DNA of 6,028 nt, taken from NCBI GenBank assembly GCA_018644785.1, contig JABGPV010000293.1, positions 1 through 6,028 on the forward strand, given 5' to 3'. The translations under genes and the position numbers were made by a program. This DNA comes from Deltaproteobacteria bacterium (GTDB lineage Bacteria; Desulfobacterota; DSM-4660; Desulfatiglandales; Desulfatiglandaceae). Below are positions 1-5,877 of the stretch, piece by piece (position 1 is the first letter of the stretch; every line of letters begins with the position of its first letter). Under the pieces are notes generated by a model. The model was not told the DNA's origin, did not search any database, and was given only the letters and a program-made list of their open reading frames with translations.

Positions 1-24
1 GACTCCGTGGCCCCTGATTCTTGC

Positions 25-1011
25 CTAATCGGGGTGGATACGCGAATCCCTCAAAAGCTGCGGCGCCAGGAATTCAGCAAAATCGGGGATGGGCGGCAAT
101 TCATGATGTTTCATCAGGAATTTCGCCGTGGATTGCAGGCTGGAAAGGGTCGCCTCGTCAAGGCACAGACGATATTCATGAAACTTCATAGCCTTTTGGG
201 TCAACGGCAAAGAGAGGCCCGTGACCCGGCTCAATATCTTCGCGGTCTCATTCGGGTGCGTGTGCACAAAATCCTCGGCATGTCGAAGCGCCCGAAAAAA
301 GCGAACCAGATCCTCTTTTCTCTCTTCAATGACGGATGCGTTGGCCAGCATCAGAATGGGATAATTGTTTCCGAGCCCGCCGAACGTGCTCAGTTCGCGC
401 CCCCCCCTGGCTTCGGCCAAAGATGGGGTGGGTTCGCTGGCCGCCACGGCATCCACTGACCCCGCCATCAACGCTTCCGGCATTGTGCCGGGATTCAGAT
501 CCAAAACCGTTACGGCTTTTTGGGGGATGCCCTTCGCCGACAAGAGGGCCAGAAAACCACCGTGCGTGGAGGACCCTTTCTTGATGGCAACCCGTTTTCC
601 CATGAGGTCCTTGAGACTGCTTATGGTTCCATCTTGTCGAACGATGAGGCGGTGGCGGTGTTCTCCGCTGCCGTGACTGGCGATCAGTTTCAATTTTCCA
701 TGCCTGACAAGCGCCATAATTGCAGTGCTGTCGCCCATGGCCCCCACATCCGCGGAGCCCGAATAGAGGGCCTCCGCACAGGCTGGACCGCTGTTGAATC
801 GAAAAGTACGTACCTTGATACCCTCTTTTTTGAAGTATCCCCTTTCCACAGCAACAATGGGAATGGCACTTCCGATGCGGTTTTGAAAAGCAACCTGCAA
901 GGGAGGTCTTGACCCGGCCTCATCCGTTTTGGTGCAGGAAACCCATAAACCTGTCAGGCAGAAAAGTCCAATACAAAAAAGCCCCATTTTCAATTTATGG
1001 AAATTAGTCAT
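25..1011 (-). CDS. ABC transporter substrate-binding lipoprotein, NMT1/SsuA/TauA-like
   Basis: This is the extracytoplasmic ligand-binding component of a nitrate/sulfonate/taurine-class importer, 328 aa, which is normal for the family. Residues 1-26 are a signal peptide: basic start (K6, K8), hydrophobic core GLFCIGLFCLTGLW, then VSC with C26 as the probable lipidation site. W at -3 makes the lipobox atypical. The mature part has the family landmarks: an opening 'LQVAF', then 'VERGYFKKEGIKV' (about 55-67), 'SADVGAMGDSTAIMAL' in the first lobe, and 'GKRVAIKKGSSTHGGFLALL', which matches the phosphate/sulfonate-contacting loop region of SsuA-type proteins. The start at 1011 has only a weak upstream GAAGAA; M9 (987) would shorten the basic n-region. 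The gene follows its ATPase after 26 nt and ends with TAG 24 nt from the window edge. The ligand is unknown: sulfonate, taurine, nitrate, pyrimidine-precursor and other binders share this fold. The family call is firm; substrate specificity is not assignable. Confidence 0.9.
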   Translation of the reverse strand: MTNFHKLKMGLFCIGLFCLTGLWVSCTKTDEAGSRPPLQVAFQNRIGSAIPIVAVERGYFKKEGIKVRTFRFNSGPACAEALYSGSADVGAMGDSTAIMALVRHGKLKLIASHGSGEHRHRLIVRQDGTISSLKDLMGKRVAIKKGSSTHGGFLALLSAKGIPQKAVTVLDLNPGTMPEALMAGSVDAVAASEPTPSLAEARGGRELSTFGGLGNNYPILMLANASVIEERKEDLVRFFRALRHAEDFVHTHPNETAKILSRVTGLSLPLTQKAMKFHEYRLCLDEATLSSLQSTAKFLMKHHELPPIPDFAEFLAPQLLRDSRIHPD

Positions 1012-1037
1012 GGGCAGTTCTTCGATAATGACGCGAT

Positions 1038-1796
1038 TTATACACAGCAGGGAAGCGAATCCAGTGCCGCACGCAACTCTGCAGTGGCGTTTCGCATTTC
1101 CTCGGATGAACGTTTTCGGGGCCTCACCGATTGTAGTAACATGTCCCCGCGAATGTTTTGGGGGGAAGGTCCCATCACGATCACACGGTCGGCAAGATAA
1201 GCTGCCTCTTCCACACTGTGGGTAATATAGATCAGCGTCCGCTGTCGATGTTGCCAGATTTTGAGCAGTTCATCCTGGAGATGCTCGCGAGCATTGGCAT
1301 CAAGACTGCTGAATGGTTCATCCATAAGCAACGCCTTTGGTTCAAGGGCCAGGGCGCGGGAAATGGCGGTCCGCTGCCGCATACCTCCGGAAAGGGTGTG
1401 CGGGAAGGCATTTTTGTGGGATGCCATGCCAACCAGATCGAGATATTTCCCGGCAGTATCGCGCATGGCATTGTGATCCACGCCCCTTAAGCGCAGGGCA
1501 AACTCCACGTTTTTCCTCACCGTCAACCATGGGAAGAGGTTCGCATCCTGAAAGACAACGCCCCGTTCCGGCCCAGGCCCCTCAATGGGTGCATCGTCAA
1601 AAAAGACATGGCCCCGTGAGGGCGTAATGAAGCCGGCAACAAGATTCAGCAGCGTCGTTTTGCCGCAACCGCTGGGTCCTAAAATGCAGACAAACTGTCG
1701 GTCCGGTATGGTGAGGTTGAGTTCATAAAGAACCGGTTCCGACTGTTTGCCGTCATTCAGATACCATTTGGAAACATTTTCCAGCCGAATCATCAT
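1038..1796 (-). CDS. ABC transporter ATP-binding protein, SsuB/TauB/NrtD-like
   Basis: This is the cytoplasmic ATPase of the importer, 252 aa, full length. Visible motifs in order are Walker A GPSGCGKTT (40-48), Q-loop VVFQDANLFPW with Q83, signature LSGGMRQR (135-142), Walker B ALLMDEPF (155-162), D-loop SSLD (163-166) and H-loop ITHSVEEA with H193. 'LFPWLTVRKNVEFAL' after the Q-loop is characteristic of the nitrate/sulfonate/taurine subfamily. All catalytic residues are present, so it should be active. Its ATG overlaps the TGA of the permease gene (ATGA, 1793-1796), which indicates translational coupling. A second in-frame ATG directly follows (1791-1793) and fits a GAGG Shine-Dalgarno slightly better, so the true start may be one codon later. 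The tail ends in PCCV, a Cys pair of no known meaning. Confidence 0.95.
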   Translation of the reverse strand: MMIRLENVSKWYLNDGKQSEPVLYELNLTIPDRQFVCILGPSGCGKTTLLNLVAGFITPSRGHVFFDDAPIEGPGPERGVVFQDANLFPWLTVRKNVEFALRLRGVDHNAMRDTAGKYLDLVGMASHKNAFPHTLSGGMRQRTAISRALALEPKALLMDEPFSSLDANAREHLQDELLKIWQHRQRTLIYITHSVEEAAYLADRVIVMGPSPQNIRGDMLLQSVRPRKRSSEEMRNATAELRAALDSLPCCV

Positions 1797-2578
1797 TCCT
1801 CACGCTGAAGAGACCATCGTTCAACGGTGCGCTTCTCCAAAGGGTTGAAAACCAGATGCTCGATCAGCAGGCCGATGACGCAGATCACACAGAGACAGGC
1901 GAAAGCAGAGGCGTAATCCAGGGTCCAGCGGGCCTGGATAATGGAGTAGCCCAGCCCTGTCCCCGCGCCCACAATCATTTCCGCCGCAACGAGAACCCGC
2001 CAGCCATTCCCAAGCCCGATCCTGAGGCCACTGATGATGGACGGCATGGCGCCGGGCAGCAACACTTTGAACAGCATGGTAATTTGTCCGGCGCCCATCA
2101 TCTGAGCCGCACGCACGAAAGTGGTGTCCAGCCGTTTGACACCGTTTAAGACATTGATGGCTACCGGTGGGAAAGCGGTCATGGTGATCATGAAAACCGT
2201 TGCGGTTTCACCGATACCAAAAACCAGGATCGCCACGGGAATCCAGGCCAGCCCGGGGATCAACTGGAGGATATGTACGATCTGGTAGGTTGCGGATTCA
2301 AGAGGGCGCCACCACCCGGCAAACAGGCCGTAAACCACACCGGCAATGGCCGCCATGATGAATCCGGCCAGCCAGCGGACGATGCTGTCGGCAAGATGCC
2401 GATACAGGGTGTGGTCGGAAAGGGTCTCTCCCCCCAGCAACGCGGTGAGCTTCATAATTGTGGCCCAGGGCGTTGGAAACGGTACGCCTCTGAAAGCCGA
2501 AACCATAAAAGCGACCATCTGCCATACCACCAAAAAAATAAAGATGGGAATAAAACTCCGTATCACCGATCTGATCAT
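1793..2578 (-). CDS. ABC transporter permease, SsuC/TauC-like
   Basis: This is the inner-membrane permease of the importer, 261 aa, typical length. Hydrophobic segments are visible at about 8-28, 66-88, 105-130, 133-145, 180-200 and 224-244, consistent with six membrane spans of the BPD_transp_1 fold. The conserved cytoplasmic coupling loop is present as 'RAAQMMGAGQ...KVLLPGAMPSIISGLRIGLG' (about 156-190), the EAA-like motif with its G and 'LP'. 'LIPGLAWIPVAILVFGIGE' before it is also typical of the SsuC/TauC group. The start is fixed by a TAA immediately upstream in frame (2579-2581). The upstream GGGGCGGA is only a fair ribosome binding site. It is the first gene of the importer, 205 nt after the flavoprotein gene, and overlaps the ATPase start by 4 nt. 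Confidence 0.93.
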   Translation of the reverse strand: MIRSVIRSFIPIFIFLVVWQMVAFMVSAFRGVPFPTPWATIMKLTALLGGETLSDHTLYRHLADSIVRWLAGFIMAAIAGVVYGLFAGWWRPLESATYQIVHILQLIPGLAWIPVAILVFGIGETATVFMITMTAFPPVAINVLNGVKRLDTTFVRAAQMMGAGQITMLFKVLLPGAMPSIISGLRIGLGNGWRVLVAAEMIVGAGTGLGYSIIQARWTLDYASAFACLCVICVIGLLIEHLVFNPLEKRTVERWSLQREE

Positions 2579-2636
2579 TTAGATGTCCGCCCCGCAGGTC
2601 TTGTCCCAATCAGAGATTCAAGGATTTTGGTGGGGA

Positions 2637-2750
2637 TCATTGCGCTTGACGGATGATGGGAAGGATGGCTTCAGAGAAAACCAGGCGGACCTGATTGAGG
2701 AACTTGTCAATGAGGAACATCTGCCGGCTGAGGGTTCCAACCCGGCGCAC
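2637..2750 (-). other. Coding-like short frame in the intergenic gap, significance unknown
   Basis: The 205-nt gap between the flavoprotein and permease genes has no recognised gene. One minus-strand frame is open from the flavoprotein's TAA (2784-2786) to a TGA (2637-2639) and has protein-like composition with C-rich third positions. From a GTG at 2750 it would encode 37 aa ending in a hydrophobic/amphipathic stretch such as MFLIDKFLNQVRLVF. It lies in the same frame as the upstream gene, directly beyond its stop. No good ribosome binding site precedes the GTG or the ATG at 2720. It may be a small protein, a decayed C-terminal extension or leftover gene fragment, or chance. The opposite strand in the same codon register also reads openly, which weakens the case. 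I do not assign a function. Confidence 0.18.
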
Positions 2751-2771
2751 ATAGCAATGCCGGATATTCCC

Positions 2772-2801
2772 AAAAAATCCCCTTTAGCCTTGGGATCTTT
2801 T
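2772..2801 (-). terminator. Terminator-like hairpin overlapping the flavoprotein stop codon
   Basis: On the minus strand AAAAGATCCC (2801-2792) can pair with GGGATTTTTT (2781-2772) across a 10-nt loop, with one G-U wobble. The arrangement is a short GC core (CCC/GGG plus AT pairs) running into six Ts, like a rho-independent terminator, although the GC core is short and the T run also forms part of the stem. The hairpin includes the last codons and TAA of the thioredoxin reductase-like gene. If active, it separates that operon from the ABC importer genes downstream. Confidence 0.35.
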
Positions 2802-3710
2802 GATAAATTCAGCGGCGTTCAAAACACACCTGGCCCCGTCGGCACAACCGGTCAACACCTGGTAAAGATCCGTGTCTCTCACATCTCCGGCGGCAAACAT
2901 CCCGGGGATGGAGGTCATCAACTTTTCATCGGTTCTGAGGTAACCCCCATCAATGGTTTCAACCGGCAGTTTAATCATCTCCGTATTGGGGGACCACCCG
3001 ATGGCAAGGAAAACACCATCCACGGGAAGCGTTTCCGTTCCCCCGGAAGGCACTGCAATTTCCAGCCCTTCCACCAGGTCTAAACCCACATACCCCGTCA
3101 CCTCCGTTTCCGGCATGAGGTCGATATTGTCCCGGGCCGCAATGCGTTCCTGGTGAACGGCATCCATCATCAGCTCACGGCTCCGATATATCAGAACCAC
3201 CTTGTGGGCAATTAGAGACAGAGTGAGCGCGTGCTGGGCTGCGGCGTTGTCACTCCCGACAACCGCCAGTGTGGCATCTTTTCCCCTGAACAAGGGCCCG
3301 TCGCAAACGGAACAGAAGTTAACGCCTTTCGCATCCGAATGGGGCCCCGGCAGTTTTATGGGGACCCGCCCCGTTGCCACGATGGCGCAAGATGCTGAAT
3401 ACGAGATACCGTTAACATCCGTACCGGCAAATCCGTCGCCGTTTTTCTCCAGAGATTCCAGACGGCTCATGGTAAAGAGCCCGCCTTCCATCTGGGCCTG
3501 TTGAAATGTTTTAACCCCCCACTCCGTTCCAGGGACACCTCCCGGGAATCCCGGAAAATTGGCCAGGTTCTCAACCATATACAGGTTTCCGCCAGGGACA
3601 TCGCCGAATACAACGCAATTCATTCCCAGGCGCTGCCCGTAAAGAGCGGCCGTCAAACCCGCCGGGCCGGTCCCGACGATGATGATATCAAACGCATTGG
3701 CATCAGTCAT
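2784..3710 (-). CDS. Thioredoxin reductase-like flavoprotein (trxB-like) with altered NAD(P)H site
   Basis: A 308-aa FAD-dependent disulfide reductase of the low-molecular-weight thioredoxin reductase family. The N-terminal FAD fold is VGTGPAGLTAALYGQR (12-27, GxGxxG), the redox pair is CSVC (C133/C136) followed by DG as in TrxB 'CATCDG', and the second FAD motif is MFAAGDVRD (271-279). The nucleotide-binding segment is unusual: VVGSDNAAAQHAL (150-162) lacks the usual second Gly of GxGxxA, and the HRRxxxR motif that grips the NADPH phosphate is replaced by YRSRELMMD (175-183). Reduction may therefore use NADH, ferredoxin or another donor, as in known ferredoxin- or F420-dependent relatives; this is inference. 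The ATG at 3710 was chosen over an in-frame TTG at 3728 because the FAD fold begins right after it and the TTG has no ribosome site. It lies 42 nt after the CobW-type gene. Likely partners are the two thioredoxin-fold proteins of the same operon. Confidence 0.88.
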   Translation of the reverse strand: MTDANAFDIIIVGTGPAGLTAALYGQRLGMNCVVFGDVPGGNLYMVENLANFPGFPGGVPGTEWGVKTFQQAQMEGGLFTMSRLESLEKNGDGFAGTDVNGISYSASCAIVATGRVPIKLPGPHSDAKGVNFCSVCDGPLFRGKDATLAVVGSDNAAAQHALTLSLIAHKVVLIYRSRELMMDAVHQERIAARDNIDLMPETEVTGYVGLDLVEGLEIAVPSGGTETLPVDGVFLAIGWSPNTEMIKLPVETIDGGYLRTDEKLMTSIPGMFAAGDVRDTDLYQVLTGCADGARCVLNAAEFIKRSQG

Positions 3711-3752
3711 GATCAATCCAGTTTGCAAATAATTGTGTTTATCAAATTGTCA

Positions 3753-4787
3753 TCATTCTTCCGAATAGGGCTGAAACACTCCCAGGCTTGACCAGGAACC
3801 GGTTTCTGAAGCCGTTTCAATTCCTGCCATGGAGTCGGGCGGCCCAATGAAAACCACGACGTTTTCATGCTTGATACGATCACGGGGAAGGTCTGTTTTC
3901 TCGATGGTCCAGTCGCCCATGACATAGTTGAAAATATTCATACCCCCCGCATCTTCCACAAACCCTTTGGCCCGGACAACGGAAGACGGGAGGGCGCTCG
4001 CAATTTCTTTAACCTCATTTATGTCATTGCCATCCCAACGGTATCCCACGGACATGAGCATGTCCGGAGGGGTGATTTCAAGGTCCGGACTGTCGAGCAG
4101 GTCGTCAAGGAATTGGTCCAGCTCATTATTCGACAGCACCGGAGTATTCGAAGGTGGATCATCCGTAGAGATCACATGCGTTCCCTTTTTTCCATCCAGT
4201 TCAAAAAAGCGTTCCACCGGAATGTTCGCATAAGTGGTTTCGAAATAAAGGGGTTCGGGATGAAACCGCTCGATAATTTTCTTTGTTTCCTCAATCTTTC
4301 CAGGTGTTACGGTATCCGTTTTGTTGATGATAAACACACTGGAAGAAGCGATCTGTTTCTCCAGGGAGGCATAAACCTCATAAGCATCCATGAAGTGGCC
4401 CGCATCAACCAGGCAAAACTGTTCCCTGAAATCGAACCGGCCGTTAAAAATAGGGAGTTGCAGATCTCTTTTGAGATCAGACGGATTGGCAACGCCGGTG
4501 GACTCGATGAGCAGCACGTCGGGCTTGACGGTGGTGCTCAACTCATAAAGGCCCTTGATAAAATCGGTTTTGACGCAGACGCAGAAGATGGATCCCTTGC
4601 TGATCTCCATCATATCAATGTCGTCGCCCTCCACCAGAGTTCCATCCACACCGATTTCACCGAACTCGTTTACCAGAAGGGTCAATTTCTGGTCCCTCGG
4701 AAATTTTTCAATGATCCGGTTCAGGAGAGTGGTTTTTCCACTGCCCAGGAATCCGGTGATCAGATATACGCGGGTGGCATCGGACAT
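3753..4787 (-). CDS. CobW/G3E-family GTPase (COG0523-like metallochaperone)
   Basis: A 344-aa P-loop GTPase of the G3E family, whose members insert or deliver metal ions or service metallo- and corrinoid enzymes. Motifs are Walker A GFLGSGKTT (12-20), switch region NEFGEIGVDG (40-49) as in CobW/YeiR, Walker B plus G3E signature LLIESTGVANP (92-102) and base-recognition NKTD (155-158). A C-terminal CobW_C-like domain is suggested by SVVRAKGFV (269-277) and NYVMGDWTIE (287-296). The hallmark metal-binding CxCC loop is changed: where the family has 'GCICC', this protein reads GSIFCVC (65-71), keeping one canonical Cys (C69) and adding C71. There is no His-rich stretch. The gene starts 3 nt after the mini-thioredoxin stop, and a GAGGAG inside that gene's last codons is the best but distant ribosome site, so translation is probably coupled. 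The context with a UroD-type methyltransferase suggests service to a zinc or corrinoid methyltransferase; the metal is unknown. Confidence 0.88.
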   Translation of the reverse strand: MSDATRVYLITGFLGSGKTTLLNRIIEKFPRDQKLTLLVNEFGEIGVDGTLVEGDDIDMMEISKGSIFCVCVKTDFIKGLYELSTTVKPDVLLIESTGVANPSDLKRDLQLPIFNGRFDFREQFCLVDAGHFMDAYEVYASLEKQIASSSVFIINKTDTVTPGKIEETKKIIERFHPEPLYFETTYANIPVERFFELDGKKGTHVISTDDPPSNTPVLSNNELDQFLDDLLDSPDLEITPPDMLMSVGYRWDGNDINEVKEIASALPSSVVRAKGFVEDAGGMNIFNYVMGDWTIEKTDLPRDRIKHENVVVFIGPPDSMAGIETASETGSWSSLGVFQPYSEE

Positions 4788-4790
4788 ATT

Positions 4791-5036
4791 CTACAGTTTC
4801 TCCTCTACCTTTTGTTTTACTTCCTCAACACTGAGCACTTTGCCGACGGATATCACTTCTCCATCGATAACAAGTCCAGGGGTCATGAACACCCCCATTT
4901 TGCCGAAATAATTTATATCACCGATTTTCGAAACCTCAATACCTGTCCGGGCGACACACTGCTCGACCGCCTGCCGGGCATTTTCATAGAGCTGATCACA
5001 TCGTTTACAGCCGGTTCCCAACACTTCAATCTTCAT
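4791..5036 (-). CDS. Small thioredoxin-fold protein ('redox-active disulfide protein 2'-like)
   Basis: An 81-aa cytoplasmic mini-thioredoxin. It starts MKIEVLGTGCKRC with the redox pair C10/C13 right after the first beta strand. It continues with the helix 'DQLYENARQAVEQ', then GDINYFGKMGVFMTPGLVID, where P53 is the cis-proline facing the CxxC. It ends with a short helix rich in E/K. This architecture and length match the compact archaeal/anaerobe thioredoxins (TIGR00412-type), which lack the N-terminal helix of standard thioredoxin. AAGGAG lies 6 nt before the ATG, a strong ribosome site. It begins 31 nt after the zinc-ribbon gene and is followed after 3 nt by the GTPase gene. It is a plausible electron acceptor for the operon's TrxB-like flavoprotein. 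C27 is an extra Cys of unknown role. Confidence 0.9.
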   Translation of the reverse strand: MKIEVLGTGCKRCDQLYENARQAVEQCVARTGIEVSKIGDINYFGKMGVFMTPGLVIDGEVISVGKVLSVEEVKQKVEEKL

Positions 5037-5067
5037 CGTCTACTCCTTGATGAATGAGACATGGTTT

Positions 5068-5373
5068 TCACCCAAAGTCCTCCGGAGGCGGCATGACCCG
5101 GCCGGCGTTGGTAAAGCTCACACAGTTCCGACAGAACCAGCAAACACCGATCGATGATTCGGGCTGTTGCTTTTTTTTAAAAAACGATGAATAGGCGGCC
5201 AACGCATCCGTTTCAATCACGTCGGTTAAATCATCCGGTGATTCCAGTTTCTTGATCTGATCCGATTTCCCGCAGTAGGGACATTTTACACCGAACAGCG
5301 TCATTTCCGTGGCCGGCAAACCGTGTTCCATAACAAATTGCCGAAGATCTTCCATGGTTTCAATGCTGCTCAA
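5068..5373 (-). CDS. Hypothetical zinc-ribbon-like protein, 101 aa, TTG start
   Basis: I do not recognise a named family. The 101-aa product has two Cys clusters: KCPYCGK (C31, C34) and VCWFCRNC (C78, C81, C84), separated by 43 residues that include KKLESPDDLTDVIETD and the basic FFKKKQQ. The pattern suggests a zinc ribbon or another tetra-Cys metal site with one spare Cys. There is no signal peptide or membrane span. The open frame extends up to 5499 into the preceding gene, but the start is set by a near-perfect GGAGGAGG exactly 8 nt before TTG 5373; ATG 5355 is too far from any ribosome site. The gene lies 73 nt after the thioredoxin-like gene, behind a strong hairpin, and 31 nt before the mini-thioredoxin gene. 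A metal-binding or redox-sensing accessory role is inferred only from its Cys content and neighbours. Confidence 0.75.
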   Translation of the reverse strand: MSSIETMEDLRQFVMEHGLPATEMTLFGVKCPYCGKSDQIKKLESPDDLTDVIETDALAAYSSFFKKKQQPESSIGVCWFCRNCVSFTNAGRVMPPPEDFG

Positions 5374-5379
5374 AGCACA

Positions 5380-5389
5380 CCCCTCCTCC
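5380..5389 (-). promoter_or_regulatory. Strong ribosome binding site that sets a TTG start
   Basis: Minus-strand GGAGGAGGGG contains the full AGGAGG core (5387-5382), 8 nt before TTG 5373. No in-frame ATG or GTG lies at a suitable distance, so this site decides the start of the zinc-ribbon-like gene. Confidence 0.7.
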
Positions 5390-5401
5390 AGGGAAAGGAC
5401 T

Positions 5402-5430
5402 GAACGGGGCCTTGAATTCAGGCCCCGTTC
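5402..5430 (-). promoter_or_regulatory. Perfect GC-rich intercistronic hairpin
   Basis: An 11-bp perfect inverted repeat, GAACGGGGCCT / AGGCCCCGTTC, surrounds a 7-nt loop containing GAATTC. It lies 16 nt after the TAA of the thioredoxin-like gene and 12 nt before the ribosome site of the zinc-ribbon gene. No T run follows on either strand, so it is not a standard rho-independent terminator. It more likely protects the 3' end of the upstream transcript, marks an RNA-processing site or causes partial attenuation. Alternatively it could be a protein-binding palindrome on DNA. Confidence 0.7.
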
Positions 5431-5446
5431 ATATAGGTTAAAGACG

Positions 5447-5848
5447 TTACTTGACCGTGGAGTCAGTCCGTGTAGCCAAACCGGCACCCGCCTTTGCAAG
5501 ATTTTCCTGAATTTTGTCGAATTGGAATCCGACTTCTCTCAGGGACTCGATTCTCTCCTTCATGGCATCGCTTGGTGCACGTTTGGCCATTTCATCGATG
5601 AGCTCCTCATACTGAGGAATGATGCTCGGGAAAACAATGTCCCTTTCAATGCAAATGGACGGAAGAACCTTTACACCCAGTTCCATGAATTTACCGATAC
5701 CGTCTTTGTTCTTAATAGACCACTCTTTATATTCGATCATCTCCTGAACATCGTCAGGCAGGGCGGCAATGGATTCCATCATGTATCCACAGGCCGCACA
5801 TTGCACGCTGTCCAGCGTTACAACATCTATCAGAATTTTATCTGCCAT
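5447..5848 (-). CDS. Thioredoxin-fold protein with CAAC motif, 133 aa
   Basis: A 133-aa soluble thioredoxin-like protein. The first strand ILIDVVTLDSVQ leads into CAACGYM, with redox pair C17/C20 at the start of a helix. After KNKDGIGKFMELGVKVLPSICIERD, P63 is the expected cis-proline and C66 is a third Cys close to it. The segment after about residue 75 is an E/K-rich helical tail (EELIDEMAKRAPSDAMKERIESL), longer than in simple mini-thioredoxins. ATG 5848 was chosen because AAGGAGG precedes it by about 9 nt; the frame is open further up to 5884, but that part overlaps the end of the methyltransferase gene. It starts 29 nt after that gene, so the two are probably co-transcribed. A likely role is to reduce the methyltransferase or its corrinoid/thiol partner, inferred from position only. 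Confidence 0.85.
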   Translation of the reverse strand: MADKILIDVVTLDSVQCAACGYMMESIAALPDDVQEMIEYKEWSIKNKDGIGKFMELGVKVLPSICIERDIVFPSIIPQYEELIDEMAKRAPSDAMKERIESLREVGFQFDKIQENLAKAGAGLATRTDSTVK

Positions 5849-5877
5849 AATCCGAATCCTCCTTGTTTGAAAATCGG

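Noticed and set aside
2705..2710. Perfect TTGACA (-35 box) on the minus strand upstream of the ABC importer
   Set aside because: No -10-like hexamer is present 16-18 nt downstream (the region reads CCGCCTGG), so I do not call a promoter.
2583..3083. Plus-strand open frame of 166 codons
   Set aside because: Most of it is the exact codon-register complement of the flavoprotein gene and it has no ribosome site; only the first third covers the gap and this is noted under the gap finding.
3711..3728. TTG start at 3728 for the flavoprotein
   Set aside because: It adds six residues with no family match and has no upstream ribosome site; ATG 3710 places the FAD motif at the usual distance.
3867..5057. 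Long plus-strand open frame of 396 codons
   Set aside because: It is antisense to the CobW-type GTPase and mini-thioredoxin genes, both of which have clear motifs and ribosome sites; the plus-strand product shows no recognisable domain.
5029..5070. Possible second Sec site at the TGA ending the zinc-ribbon-like gene
   Set aside because: Only 13 codons follow before the next stop, they run into the ribosome site of the next gene, and I see no SECIS-like stem-loop after this TGA.
5374..5499. Upstream extension of the zinc-ribbon-like gene to an ATG at 5499
   Set aside because: The extension would overlap the preceding thioredoxin-like gene and read through the hairpin; the AGGAGG before TTG 5373 explains the start better.
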